DNA from: Arachnia propionica
GTDB taxonomy: Bacteria; Actinomycetota; Actinomycetes; Propionibacteriales; Propionibacteriaceae
Assembly (NCBI RefSeq): GCF_003932785.1
Contig: NZ_RQYT01000003.1
Location: 1-64,000 of the forward strand
Direction of reading: 5' to 3'
Length of the DNA: 64,000 bases
Positions 34,344 to 44,660 of the stretch are shown here, in pieces. The first letter of the stretch is position 1. Each line of letters starts with the position of its first letter. The translations under genes and the position numbers were made by a program. The notes under the pieces are model-generated. The model was not told the DNA's origin and did not search any database. It was given only the letters and a program-made list of their open reading frames with translations.

Positions 34344-35848
34344 GGTTCCTGCCCTGCGGGGAACGGGCGGTCCTCATCGAGTTCGCCGAACTCACCGAGG
34401 TTCTCGCCGCGGAGGCGAGGCTGCGGGACCGTGTCACCTCCGGCGAGCCTCCCTGGCGCCGCGTCGTCGACATCGTCGCTGCGCAACGAACCCTGCTCGT
34501 CACCCATCACCCGGGCGACCTCCGGTCCGTCCTCGAGGCAGCACTGGATGGACTCCGTCCTGAGCTGCCCGTGCCGCAGGATGAGGTTGTCATCGACGTC
34601 CTCTATGACGGCGAGGACCTCGCCGAGGTGGCGGAACTGACCGGTCTCAGCGTGAGCGGGGTGGTCGCCGCGCACACCTCAACCCCGTGGCGGGTGGCCT
34701 TCGGTGGGTTCGCGCCGGGCTTCGCCTATCTCGTCGGAGGCGACCCCCGACTCGCGGTACCGCGACGCAGCATCCCTCGGTCCCGCGTCCCTGCCGGATC
34801 GGTCGGTCTGGCGGATCGGTTCAGCGGCGTCTACCCGACGGCATCCCCCGGGGGCTGGCAGCTCATCGGGCGCACCGACGCCACGCTCTTCGACGCCGAC
34901 GCCGAGCCGCCCGCACTCCTGAAACCCGGCAGCCTCGTCCGTTTCCGCAGCGTGAGGACGTTGGCGACGCCGACCCGTCGCAGTCCCGCGGCCACGGTGG
35001 TGGCGGGGCGTGCCATCACCGTCGAGCACACGGTGTTTCCCCTCACCGTCCAGGACCGTGGCCGTCCGGGGCGCGCTGCGATGGGGGTCGGGGTCTCCGG
35101 CGCGGCGGACCGCGGCGCGTACCGACGAGGCGCGCTGCTGGTCGGCAACCGCGCCGGCGAGGCGGCGCTGGAGATCACCATGGGGCAGTGCGTCCTGCAG
35201 GCCGTGGGCACCCTCACCATCGCCCTGACCGGCGCCCGCTGTCCTGCCGACGTCGACGGGCACCCCGTGCCGATGGGGCACCCCCTGCTCCTCCCCGACG
35301 GTGCGAGGCTCACCCTCGGCACGCCGAGTTCCGGGCTGCGCACCTACCTCTCGGTCGCCGGAGGCATCGACACCGCCCCGGTGCTGGGGTCGCGGTCCTT
35401 CGACACCCTGGGGCGGATCGGGCCGGAACCCTGCACGGCCGGTGCCGTGATCCCGGTGGGGGAGACCGCAGCGGGATGGGGGCGCCCGGTGCCGTCCGAG
35501 CCGCCGAGGCGCGACGCCGGGATCCTGCGTTATGTTCCGGGCCCACGGGAGGACTGGGTGCAGGACCTGGCGGGCAGCCACTGGCAGGTCAGCCCGGAGG
35601 TGGATCGGGTGGGGGTAAGGCTGGTCGGGGACCCCCTGCCCAGGCGCTCCGGGGAACTACCGAGTGAACCGGTGGTGGCAGGGACCATCCAGGTTCCGCC
35701 AAGTGGGCTGCCCGTGCTCTTCCTGGCCGACCATCCGTTGACCGGGGGCTATCCCGTCGCAGCTGTGCTCACCGAGGAGGCCATCGACCTTGCAGCACAG
35801 CTTCGTCCCGGTGAGGAGGTGGTCCTGCTGCCGATCGATGGTCGGTGA
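34340..35848 (+). CDS. pxpBC: 5-oxoprolinase subunits B and C, fused
   Basis: 502 residues. Residues 1-~205 are the PxpB/KipI-like part (LPCGERAVLIEF; FGGFAPGFAYLVGGDP; RVPAGSVGLADR). Residues ~215-502 are the PxpC/KipA-like, carboxyltransferase-type part (TVQDRGRPGRAAMGVGVSGAADR; YLSVAGGID; LADHPLTGGYPV). In many bacteria these are separate genes. The ATG at 34340 overlaps pxpA. Long upstream in-frame extension lies over pxpA and is rejected. Confidence 0.92.
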   Translation: MRFLPCGERAVLIEFAELTEVLAAEARLRDRVTSGEPPWRRVVDIVAAQRTLLVTHHPGDLRSVLEAALDGLRPELPVPQDEVVIDVLYDGEDLAEVAELTGLSVSGVVAAHTSTPWRVAFGGFAPGFAYLVGGDPRLAVPRRSIPRSRVPAGSVGLADRFSGVYPTASPGGWQLIGRTDATLFDADAEPPALLKPGSLVRFRSVRTLATPTRRSPAATVVAGRAITVEHTVFPLTVQDRGRPGRAAMGVGVSGAADRGAYRRGALLVGNRAGEAALEITMGQCVLQAVGTLTIALTGARCPADVDGHPVPMGHPLLLPDGARLTLGTPSSGLRTYLSVAGGIDTAPVLGSRSFDTLGRIGPEPCTAGAVIPVGETAAGWGRPVPSEPPRRDAGILRYVPGPREDWVQDLAGSHWQVSPEVDRVGVRLVGDPLPRRSGELPSEPVVAGTIQVPPSGLPVLFLADHPLTGGYPVAAVLTEEAIDLAAQLRPGEEVVLLPIDGR

Positions 35849-35869
35849 GATCCTGTCAGTGCCGGGTTG

Positions 35870-35875
35870 TAGGTT
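35870..35875 (+). promoter_or_regulatory. -10 box of the DUF695 gene, leaderless arrangement
   Basis: TAGGTT is 7 bases before the ATG at 35883, and only 22 bases after the pxpBC stop. It suggests the DUF695 gene has its own promoter rather than being part of the oxoprolinase operon. Confidence 0.5.
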
Positions 35876-35882
35876 GAGTCCC

Positions 35883-36896
35883 ATGGCACACAACTCATCC
35901 CGCATCTCCCACCCCGACTCGGTGCAGCAGTTCTGGACCTGGTGGGAGGAACATCGCATTGAGGTGGCCCGCGCCGTCGCCACCGGGGAACAGGTCGAAC
36001 GGATCGCCGAGGAACTGACCACACGGCTGGATCAGGTCGATGAGCGGCTCGCCTGGGAGGTCGGGGCGGGCGACGGGGGCTCGGCGATGGTGCTCGTCAT
36101 CTCGGCGGAGGGGGACCCTGCGCTCCGCGCCCTCGCCCGGCGTGTCGTACTGGCGGCACCACCTGCCGATGCGCAGTGGTGCTACGCCGATCTCAAGGCA
36201 CCGAAGAGTGGCGGGGTGCTGAGCTTCGCAGGGCATGATCTCGACCTCGACGACGCCCGGGTGGCCGTGGAGCAGGACCCGACCAAGGTCCACCTCGAGG
36301 TGTGGCACCCGGTCTTCACGCAGGTGGATGAGGACACGCGCCTGCGGTTGGCCTTCCTCATGCTGGACACCGTCGTCGGCGAGGAACGCATCGAACTGTG
36401 GGTGGGGGCTGTCGAGGCGGCCGAGGAGGAGCCGGAGGATGCGGTGCCCCTCGCCGAGGTGCAGCGCGCCATCGACGACCTGCGGGCCTCCTTCCTGGCG
36501 GAGGGTGGCGAGCCCTGCTGGACCCTGCTCCAGGGGGAGGGGCCGAACGGGCCCTTGGTGGCTCGCGTCCAGTTCCCGGTCCACAGCCTGGTCAACCCGC
36601 TGTGGGAGACCCACGTCGCCATTGAGCGTCGATACCCGGACGACAGCGGCACCGGGTTCCCCGGGGAGGAGGACCACGAACTCAACGGCCGGATCGAGGA
36701 CGAGATCATGGCCAGTTGTGGCCGGGACGGGGACCTGAGGGCCGTGGAGACGGGCGGCGGACGGGTCCTGTGGCACTGCTTCGCGGACCCGACCACGGGG
36801 CTCGCCGCACGGTTGCAGGACATCGCCCACCGCCACGGCGCGCAGGTGACCATCGAGCACGATCCCGCCTGGGAGACGATCGACCACCTGGGCTGA
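35883..36896 (+). CDS. DUF695 family protein
   Basis: 337 residues, acidic, cytoplasmic. The N-terminal half opens with a W-rich helix (FWTWWEEHR), and the C-terminal half (PCWTLLQGEGPNGPLVARVQ, HELNGRIEDEIM, GGRVLWHCFADP) matches the DUF695 and regulator-of-RNase-E-B-like pattern. Function is unknown. It has no signal or membrane segment. The start fits a leaderless -10 box, and an upstream extension to 35790 would overlap pxpBC. Confidence 0.78.
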   Translation: MAHNSSRISHPDSVQQFWTWWEEHRIEVARAVATGEQVERIAEELTTRLDQVDERLAWEVGAGDGGSAMVLVISAEGDPALRALARRVVLAAPPADAQWCYADLKAPKSGGVLSFAGHDLDLDDARVAVEQDPTKVHLEVWHPVFTQVDEDTRLRLAFLMLDTVVGEERIELWVGAVEAAEEEPEDAVPLAEVQRAIDDLRASFLAEGGEPCWTLLQGEGPNGPLVARVQFPVHSLVNPLWETHVAIERRYPDDSGTGFPGEEDHELNGRIEDEIMASCGRDGDLRAVETGGGRVLWHCFADPTTGLAARLQDIAHRHGAQVTIEHDPAWETIDHLG

Positions 36897-36916
36897 CCGC
36901 CGACGACCCGTCGGGA

Positions 36917-36943
36917 TTGGCACTCCACTTGATTGAGTGCTAA
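36917..36943. promoter_or_regulatory. CIRCE operator upstream of groES
   Basis: TTGGCACTC, a 9-base spacer, then GAGTGCTAA: one mismatch from the CIRCE consensus bound by the HrcA repressor. It overlaps the promoter region, with TATAGC at 36950-36955 as the probable -10. HrcA therefore likely represses groESL until heat shock. Confidence 0.92.
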
Positions 36944-36963
36944 CCGGGGTATAGCTTTGGTTC

Positions 36964-36988
36964 TGGCACTCGACCAGTTCGGGTGCCA
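36964..36988. promoter_or_regulatory. Second CIRCE-like operator upstream of groES
   Basis: TGGCACTC, a 9-base spacer, then GGGTGCCA. It keeps the spacing and most arm bases of CIRCE and lies just downstream of the probable -10, in the transcribed leader. Two HrcA sites would give tighter repression. Confidence 0.7.
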
Positions 36989-37073
36989 GCCCCGGGTGGC
37001 ACCGCGACGACGCCCGGACCGGAAACCGAAACTGACCCGGCGCTGCGCCGGAGAACACAGAAAGGGGCCTGAC

Positions 37074-37370
37074 GTGGCAACCACGATCAAGCCGCTCGAG
37101 GACCGCGTCCTCGTCAAGCCGCTCGAGGCTGAGCAGACCACCGCTTCCGGCCTGGTCATCCCCGACACCGCCAAGGAGAAGCCGCAGGAGGGTCAGGTCG
37201 TCGCGATCGGCCCCGGCCGTATCGACGACAAGGGCAACCGCGTCCCGCTGGATGTCGCCGAGGGCGACGTCGTGATCTTCTCGAAGTACGGCGGCACCGA
37301 GGTCAAGTACGACGGTGCGGAGTACCTGCTGCTGAACGCCCGCGACATCCTCGCCGTCGTCTCCCGCTGA
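37074..37370 (+). CDS. groES: Co-chaperonin GroES
   Basis: 98 residues, typical. [36 protein letters not shown] is the conserved core with the mobile loop that binds GroEL, and ILAVV ends the protein. GTG start at 37074 with AAAGGGG upstream. Cotranscribed with groEL 15 bases downstream under double CIRCE control. Confidence 0.98.
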   Translation: MATTIKPLEDRVLVKPLEAEQTTASGLVIPDTAKEKPQEGQVVAIGPGRIDDKGNRVPLDVAEGDVVIFSKYGGTEVKYDGAEYLLLNARDILAVVSR

Positions 37371-37379
37371 ACGGGGTAG

Positions 37380-38975
<1,596 letters not shown>

Positions 38976-38990
38976 CGCGCCTCAGTCACG

Positions 38991-39024
38991 CCGGGCCCCG
39001 GGACCACATGGTCCCGGGGCCCGG
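38991..39024 (+). terminator. groEL terminator
   Basis: CCGGGCCCCGGGACC and GGTCCCGGGGCCCGG pair in a 15-base stem with a 4-base loop, followed by TTCTTCG. It lies 15 bases after the groEL stop. A very strong intrinsic terminator. Confidence 0.88.
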
Positions 39025-39170
39025 TTCTTCGTGGTGATGTCCGGCCTGTTCCGGGATCGACACCCGATCCGCACAGCTGCTGTGTCAAGACGCCAGTCGG
39101 CCGGACGGGGGGCGAGCTGGGGGGTTGTCGGCTGTGTGGCGGCCTGATTAGAGTCCAAGACGACCCCAAA

Positions 39171-39190
39171 AATGAGTCGTTTCAAAGGGT
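39171..39190. promoter_or_regulatory. Shared upstream motif of beta-helix gene 1
   Basis: AATGAGTCGTTTCAAAGGGT lies 35 bases before the ATG of the beta-helix gene and matches 17 of 20 bases with the motif at 40901-40920 upstream of its secreted paralogue. The flanking CGACCC (39161) and GGGTCG (39187) form an outer inverted repeat. The form resembles LacI- or GntR-type operators. The regulator is unknown. Confidence 0.55.
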
Positions 39191-39224
39191 CGTTCGACAT
39201 CCCCTACGGAAGTGGAGTCCCAAG

Positions 39225-40655
39225 ATGACTGTCAGTCGTCGAAGCATCCTCATGGCCGCAGCAGGGCTGCCGGCCGTGTCCCTCCTGGCCGGTGCCCCCA
39301 TGGCCTCGGCCGATACCAGCACCAATGCCACCTTCTACCTCTCCGAGCGCGGGGACGACAACGCCGCCGGCACATCACACCGGCAGGCGTGGCGGAGCCT
39401 GGAACGGCTCCAGAAGGCCTTCGAGGACGGTCAGGTCGGTTACGGCTCGACGGTGCTGTTCCGAAGCGGCCATCGTTTCTACGGTGAGCTGTCCGCAATC
39501 CCCGAGCTCAACGGCCAGGGCCGGTTGACCCTGGGTGCCTACGGGCGTGGTCGACGCCCCCAGATCATGGGGTACAAGGTGCTCAACAAGCCCGAGGCCT
39601 GGACCAAGGTCGGCCCCAACCTGTGGCGGATCAATCTGGGTGATCCCGACACCCACGTCGGCAACAAGATGGCTCGTGCCGACCGCGATGCCAACGTCGG
39701 TTTCCTGAGGGTCGACGGGGTCATCAAGGGTCACAAGAAGGCCACCGTTGACGAACTCTCGGAGGAATGGCACTTCCACTCCGACCAGGAGCAGAAGACG
39801 CTCACCATCTTCCGTTCCGAGAACCCATCCAAGGTTGGGGACCTCCGCATCAGCGTCAACGGACGCCTCGTCCAGGCCCGCTCGCACATGACCATCGAGG
39901 GCCTCGACCTCATCGGCACCGGTGGCCACGGTGTGCAGGTCGTCGATGCCGACGAGGTACAGATCCTCGACAACCGCATCCGGGACATCGGTGGCAGCTA
40001 CCTGTACGAGACCACCCGGTACGGCAATGGTGTGGAGATGTGGATCAACACCAAGGATGTCCTGGTCCAGGGCAACATCATCTATGAGGCCTATGACGTG
40101 GGTGTCACCATGCAGGGATCGCAGATCCTCGGCCCCACCGAGTGGAACGAGCCGTGGCGCACCGGTTGGAAGAACGTCCACGTGAGGGACAACAGGATCG
40201 CCCGCAACAGCCAGTCCTTCGAGATCTGGGCACGCGGATTCGAGCAGAAGGGCAAGGAGACCATCTACGACCACAGCCTGGCCTCGGGGTACCGCAACTG
40301 CTCCTTCACCGGCAACCACTGCACCGACGCGGGTGCCGGCTGGGGGCAGGCCGTCCGACCGAACCCACAGGAGGGTGGCGTCCACTTCCTGTCCTACAAC
40401 GAGGACCTCCACATGGACCTCAAGGTGACGGGCAACAAGTTCCTGGGTGCCCTCAACGCCTACATGTACCGGCAGCCGGAGCAGGAGAATGACCTCGTCA
40501 TCGATGAGAACGTCATCAAGCTGAAGGCAGGTCAGCGGCTCCAGGCGGATCGCCCGCAGGAGGGTGCGACCCAGCAGTTGCAGACCATCGAGGAGCACGT
40601 CGAGTGGTCCCGTGACACCGGTTTCGACCGCAACAGCGAGTTCATCATCGGCTGA
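39225..40655 (+). CDS. Secreted right-handed parallel beta-helix protein 1
   Basis: 476 residues. The N-terminus (SRRSILMAAAG, then hydrophobic to ADTSTNA) is a Tat-type signal. The mature protein shows the ladder of short beta strands and Asn/Gly turns typical of pectate-lyase-like helices: GGHGVQVVDADEVQILDNRIRDIGG, GNGVEMWINTKDVLVQGNIIY, GNKFLGALNAYMYRQPEQ. No PL/GH catalytic motif is evident, so it is a polysaccharide-binding or lyase candidate. Two paralogues lie at 40953 and 55549. The C-terminal EHVEWSRDTGFDRNSEFI is shared by all three. Confidence 0.75.
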   Translation: MTVSRRSILMAAAGLPAVSLLAGAPMASADTSTNATFYLSERGDDNAAGTSHRQAWRSLERLQKAFEDGQVGYGSTVLFRSGHRFYGELSAIPELNGQGRLTLGAYGRGRRPQIMGYKVLNKPEAWTKVGPNLWRINLGDPDTHVGNKMARADRDANVGFLRVDGVIKGHKKATVDELSEEWHFHSDQEQKTLTIFRSENPSKVGDLRISVNGRLVQARSHMTIEGLDLIGTGGHGVQVVDADEVQILDNRIRDIGGSYLYETTRYGNGVEMWINTKDVLVQGNIIYEAYDVGVTMQGSQILGPTEWNEPWRTGWKNVHVRDNRIARNSQSFEIWARGFEQKGKETIYDHSLASGYRNCSFTGNHCTDAGAGWGQAVRPNPQEGGVHFLSYNEDLHMDLKVTGNKFLGALNAYMYRQPEQENDLVIDENVIKLKAGQRLQADRPQEGATQQLQTIEEHVEWSRDTGFDRNSEFIIG

Positions 40656-40665
40656 CACGAGTTCG

Positions 40666-40706
40666 ATCGGGCCGACGCCGGAGGATCACTCCGACGTCGG
40701 CCCGAT
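40666..40706 (+). terminator. Terminator of beta-helix gene 1
   Basis: ATCGGGCCGACGCCGGA and its near complement TCCG...ACGTCGGCCCGAT pair across a short loop 11 bases after the stop. The pairing has a few mismatches but is GC-rich. No clear U-tract follows. Confidence 0.7.
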
Positions 40707-40952
40707 GTCCTGTTTCCGGAACACGTGATCTCCGCAGGGAGAAAATCCTCTCATGTACATGTCAAGATTGCGTCAATTCTTCATCAATTTCATGTCAAGA
40801 AATGGGTGCATCAAAAGGGTTTTCCAGGGCTGGCCGAAAGGCGGGCCCTCGTTGCCTTGTGGGAGGTATTCGTGGTGGTTAATCTGACCAAAGGCTCGTT
40901 GATGAATCGTTTCAACGGGTTGTCCAGAATATCCACAGAATGGAGTAGTCGG
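40707..40952. other. AT-richer leader/promoter region of beta-helix gene 2
   Basis: No gene. The stretch 40730-40810 is notably AT-rich for this genome (CATGTACATGTC, TTCTTCATCAATTTCATG). It carries several direct repeats of ATGTCAAGA (40757 and 40791). The shared upstream motif lies at 40901-40920. The promoter is likely within this zone. Confidence 0.5.
40901..40920. promoter_or_regulatory. Shared upstream motif of beta-helix gene 2
   Basis: GATGAATCGTTTCAACGGGT, 33 bases before the ATG, matches 17 of 20 bases of the motif at 39171-39190. GTTGATGAATCGTTTCAAC forms an imperfect palindrome here, consistent with a dimeric repressor. The motif was not seen in front of the third paralogue at 55549, which is in a different operon. 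Confidence 0.55.
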
Positions 40953-42320
40953 ATGTCCTTGAGTCGTCGCAGCCTTCTCACCACGGCAGGTGCGCTGCCC
41001 GCGGTCGCGCTGTTGGCAGGCATGCCCGCCGACGCGTCCGCGCAGTCGCGGCGCACCTACTTCGTCTCCCTCCAGGGTGACGACAACGCCGCGGGAACCT
41101 CTGAGAGCACGGCATGGAAGACCATCAACCGGGTCAACAAGGCCTTCGCCGAGGGGCAGATCGTCCACGGTGACAGCGTGCTGTTCCAGCGTGGCCAGCG
41201 CTTCTTCGGTGAGTTCAACCAGCTCTCCGAGCCCCAGGGTGATGCCCGCCTGACCATCGGCGCCTACGGCACCGGCGCGCACCCCGTCATCATGGGCTAC
41301 AAGGTGCTTGACCGCTCCCGGGCGTGGTCCAAGGTGGGCGACAACCTGTGGCAGATCGATCTCAGTGATCCCAACAACTACCGCGGCAACACGTGTTCGC
41401 AAGAGATCAGGGAAGCAAACATCGGTTTCCTGCGGGTGAGTGGAAAGCGTTTCTACGGTGCCAAGAAGTTCTCCCTCGGAGAACTGCAGGCCGAGTTCGA
41501 CTTCCATTCGGATCACAAGTCCAAGCTCCTGACCCTGGTCTGCTCCGAGAATCCCGCCGGTCGGGGCCTGCTGGCTGCTGCCGATGGGTTGATGGTCCCG
41601 GCGCGGTCGAACACCACCATTCAAGGGCTCGATCTCATCGGCATCGGAGGCCATGGCATCCATGTCGACAAGGGCAACTCCGGCGTCCGCATCATCGACA
41701 ACCACATCCACCACATCGGTGGCAGCCATCTCATCTGGGTGACCGACAAGGTGTTCCGTTACGGCAACGGCATCGAGATGTGGATCGGCACCAGCGACAT
41801 CGTGGTCGAGGGCAACCGGGTCTACGACGTCTACGACGTGGCTTTCACGATGCAGGGCGATCAGTCGGGTCCCCACCTCGGTTGGCGGGACATCCACATC
41901 CGGGGCAACAGCACCAACCGGTGCACCCAGTCCTTCGAGGTCTGGGCAGGAGGCGGCGACCATGGCCCCGAGGCGGGTTACCGCAACTGCACCTTCACCG
42001 GGAACAACTGCCACAACGCCGGGACCGGATGGGGCCAGGAGGCCCGCCCCAACAAGGATGAGGGTGGTGTGCACCTGCTGTCCTACTCCGAGCCGCTGCC
42101 GATGGATCTCAAGATCACCGGCAACCGGTTCGCCGGGGCGGTCAACGCCTACATGTACCGTCAGCCGGAGCACCGCTCGCAGATGACCATCGACAACAAC
42201 ACCATTGAGCTGAAGGCTGGGCAGAAGCTCCAGCACCAGCGTGGTGAGCTCATCGAGCAGCATGCCGCTTGGTCCGAGGCCACTGGTTTCGACAAGAACT
42301 CCAAGTTCGTCATCAAGTGA
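40953..42320 (+). CDS. Secreted right-handed parallel beta-helix protein 2
   Basis: 455 residues. Tat-type signal (LSRRSLLTTAGALPAVALLAG, cleaved near ASA). It shares with protein 1 the GDDNAAGTS opening, the KAFAEGQIVHGDSVLFQRGQ segment, GNGIEMWIGTSDIVVEGN, QSFEVWAGG, GxGWGQEARPN and the closing ATGFDKNSKF. The ATG at 40953 has GGAG about 9 bases upstream. Upstream in-frame starts run through the regulatory motif and are rejected. The function is probably binding or cleavage of a polysaccharide outside the cell. Confidence 0.75.
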   Translation: MSLSRRSLLTTAGALPAVALLAGMPADASAQSRRTYFVSLQGDDNAAGTSESTAWKTINRVNKAFAEGQIVHGDSVLFQRGQRFFGEFNQLSEPQGDARLTIGAYGTGAHPVIMGYKVLDRSRAWSKVGDNLWQIDLSDPNNYRGNTCSQEIREANIGFLRVSGKRFYGAKKFSLGELQAEFDFHSDHKSKLLTLVCSENPAGRGLLAAADGLMVPARSNTTIQGLDLIGIGGHGIHVDKGNSGVRIIDNHIHHIGGSHLIWVTDKVFRYGNGIEMWIGTSDIVVEGNRVYDVYDVAFTMQGDQSGPHLGWRDIHIRGNSTNRCTQSFEVWAGGGDHGPEAGYRNCTFTGNNCHNAGTGWGQEARPNKDEGGVHLLSYSEPLPMDLKITGNRFAGAVNAYMYRQPEHRSQMTIDNNTIELKAGQKLQHQRGELIEQHAAWSEATGFDKNSKFVIK

Positions 42321-42330
42321 TCCCTCGACG

Positions 42331-42359
42331 ACGGGGCGCCCCACAACGGGGTGCCCCGT
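42331..42359. terminator. Bidirectional terminator between convergent genes
   Basis: ACGGGGCGCCCC and GGGGTGCCCCGT pair across an ACAAC-type loop with a single G-T. It lies 11 bases after the beta-helix 2 stop and 4 bases before the stop of the opposing DUF4091 gene, so it probably serves both. Confidence 0.75.
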
Positions 42360-42362
42360 TCG

Positions 42363-44660
42363 TCATGCCAGCAGTTCCTCGATCCACGCCAGGAGGTCGG
42401 GGCGGTTGAGCGGTGCGGCCAGGTCCCGGGCCTCGAGTGCCAGGCGGCGGGCCTCGTCAATCATCCCGAGTTCCGCCGTCGCGTGGCTGAGGTTGCGCAG
42501 CCCCACCGCCAGGTCGACGCGTGGCTGCTCTCCGGGGTGCTCGGCGACAATCCGCCGGGCGATGGCCGCGGACTCCGCGTAATGGGCCACCGCGCTGGCC
42601 CAGTCGGCTCGCTCCGCCGCCACGTCGCCGACGTTGTCGAGGGCGATCTGCAGGTCGTGCAGGGCATCGAAGCCGGGCTGGGCCAGGGCGATGCCGCGCT
42701 GGATCTCGAGGCTCTCGGTGTAGTACCCGTGTGCCTTCTCCCAGTCCTCGCGCAGCATGGCGAGGTCAGCCAGTTCGTCGAGGGCGATGGCGAGTCCCTG
42801 CTTCGCCTCGAGGCCGCCCTCCCGGGCCTCGACGGCGCGGATGTGGGTGAGGAACTCCAGGTAGTACGCCTCGACCTCGTCCCATCGCTCCTGGGCGATT
42901 GCCAGCTGCGCCACCTGGTGCAGGGCGGTGCTCAGTCGCCGCACGTTCTCCAGGGTCGGCTCGGCTGCGACGAGGGCGCGCGAGAGCAGGAGGTCCTCGG
43001 CGATCCGACCTTCCATCGTGAGCCGGTCGATGAGGGTGTTGCGGCGTTCCTCGTAGGTGGCGGCGTCCAGGAAGGTGGTGTGGTCCATCGGCTGTCCCCG
43101 GGTGAGGGTGGCCACGACGTGTTCCCGCCCGAGCAGCTCGGTGGCGTGGGTGAACAGTGCCCAGTCGCGGAAGGCGTCACGGATCTGCCACCAACGCAGC
43201 GATCGTATCGGTTCGAGGCCGGGGCCGGGGTAGACGACGAAGGCATCACCGGAGGGGAAGCAGCCGCCCGCGCTGGTGTCCCGCCACGGGTCGAGGGGGC
43301 CGCGGGAGAGGGCCCGGAAGTAGAAGTCGAAACCCCAGTGCAGGAACCCGTTGGCCCCGGTGGTGAACAGCTGCAGCCCGATCATCCGGATGCGTGACGG
43401 GTCCATCGCGATGAACCGGTTGGCCAGGTCGGCCTGGATCACGCAGTGGTACACCCAGTTCGGTTCCACCCCGGCATCCCGCCACCTCGGTACCGCATCG
43501 GTTGCCACGACGGGTTCGTCGACGAGGTCCCGGAACGCGGGCTCGGACAGTGCGTCGAGGGTGGGGAGATCGCCCAGGGCCTCCCTGAGGCGACGTCGCG
43601 CCTCGCCGAACCGCTCGGCGGTGGCGGGGTCGGGCTCGTCGGAGATGTGCACGAAGGGGGTCAGGGTGGGGAACTCGGCCAACAGGCCCCGGACGAAGGG
43701 GAGCAGCTGGTCGAGGAACGCGAGGTAGGTCTCGTCGTCGGCGGGGGTGTGCCAGCCGAATCGCAGCTCGGGATCGGCGCCGTCGCGCGCCACCCGGATC
43801 GGCGGGGCACATCTGGCTCCCCACTGGGTGAACAGGGGCGGGGTCTCGACATGCCTCATCCCCGCCGCCACCATGAGACCGAGGAAGCGTCGCGCCCGAT
43901 CCGCGTCGAAGGTGTACTCGCCGGAGGGTGAGCAGCTGATCCGAAGGAGTTGCACATCCGGCCGGTAGGTGCCCTCGGCGGTGTCCAGGGCCGGGGCCCA
44001 CAGCGGGGCGATCGTCCCGGTCACCCCCATCGCCGCGGCGCATCGGAGGTGGGCGGCGATGGTGTTCCAGTGCTCCTCGCTGAAGGGGGTCACGTCGTAG
44101 GCGTGGAGCAGGCAGTCGGGGTGGAGCCACTGGGAGAACCACGGGCCGTCGGGGGCGGTCAACGTCGGCAGGACACGCAACAGCGGGATCTCCCGGACGC
44201 CGAGTGGCGAGGGGGTGCCGTCCCACTCATCGACGAGGGAGCCGGTCACGCGCACGGTGGTGTCCCCGGCTGGATGCAGCACGACGTGGAGGCAGTGCCA
44301 ACCGAGGTGGGTGGCGGCCAGGGTCACCTCCACGTGGGCGTGCCCGTCGTCGACGGGGAGCAGCGGATCCGGGAGCAGGGTGGGGGCGTCGGCGATGAAA
44401 CCGGTGGTGTTGCCCTCGAAGTGAGGGATCTGGACGGGAACGAGCTCGGCGCGGGTGACCTCGATGTCGCAGCCAGGGGCCTCAACGGCCAGCCGGAACC
44501 GTTGCTCGACGCGGGAGTTGCGGGTCTCCGGCAGCCGCCACGCGACGAGGAACCGGGCCGGTTCATCGCTCCAGGTCATGAGCGCCTCGACCTCGGGGCC
44601 GACGGGGCCACCGGGTGGGACATGGGCCAGGGGGGAGAGGACGGTGAACTGTGCGGTCAT
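42363..44660 (-). CDS. DUF4091 (GH123-like) protein with C-terminal TPR repeats
   Basis: 765 residues, no signal peptide. A central TIM-barrel-like region has HISDEPDP (acidic pair typical of DUF4091/GH123 catalytic domains), WYxC/HWGFDFYF and DPWRDTSAGG...GDAFVVYPG. An N-terminal beta-sandwich precedes it. Residues ~580-765 form four to five TPR-like helical pairs with AEHYAESA-type repeats. DUF4091 enzymes act on N-acetylhexosamine glycans, but the activity here is unknown. The ATG at 44660 overlaps the GH125 stop by 4 bases. It is the last gene of the minus-strand glycosidase operon. Confidence 0.72.
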   Translation of the reverse strand: MTAQFTVLSPLAHVPPGGPVGPEVEALMTWSDEPARFLVAWRLPETRNSRVEQRFRLAVEAPGCDIEVTRAELVPVQIPHFEGNTTGFIADAPTLLPDPLLPVDDGHAHVEVTLAATHLGWHCLHVVLHPAGDTTVRVTGSLVDEWDGTPSPLGVREIPLLRVLPTLTAPDGPWFSQWLHPDCLLHAYDVTPFSEEHWNTIAAHLRCAAAMGVTGTIAPLWAPALDTAEGTYRPDVQLLRISCSPSGEYTFDADRARRFLGLMVAAGMRHVETPPLFTQWGARCAPPIRVARDGADPELRFGWHTPADDETYLAFLDQLLPFVRGLLAEFPTLTPFVHISDEPDPATAERFGEARRRLREALGDLPTLDALSEPAFRDLVDEPVVATDAVPRWRDAGVEPNWVYHCVIQADLANRFIAMDPSRIRMIGLQLFTTGANGFLHWGFDFYFRALSRGPLDPWRDTSAGGCFPSGDAFVVYPGPGLEPIRSLRWWQIRDAFRDWALFTHATELLGREHVVATLTRGQPMDHTTFLDAATYEERRNTLIDRLTMEGRIAEDLLLSRALVAAEPTLENVRRLSTALHQVAQLAIAQERWDEVEAYYLEFLTHIRAVEAREGGLEAKQGLAIALDELADLAMLREDWEKAHGYYTESLEIQRGIALAQPGFDALHDLQIALDNVGDVAAERADWASAVAHYAESAAIARRIVAEHPGEQPRVDLAVGLRNLSHATAELGMIDEARRLALEARDLAAPLNRPDLLAWIEELLA

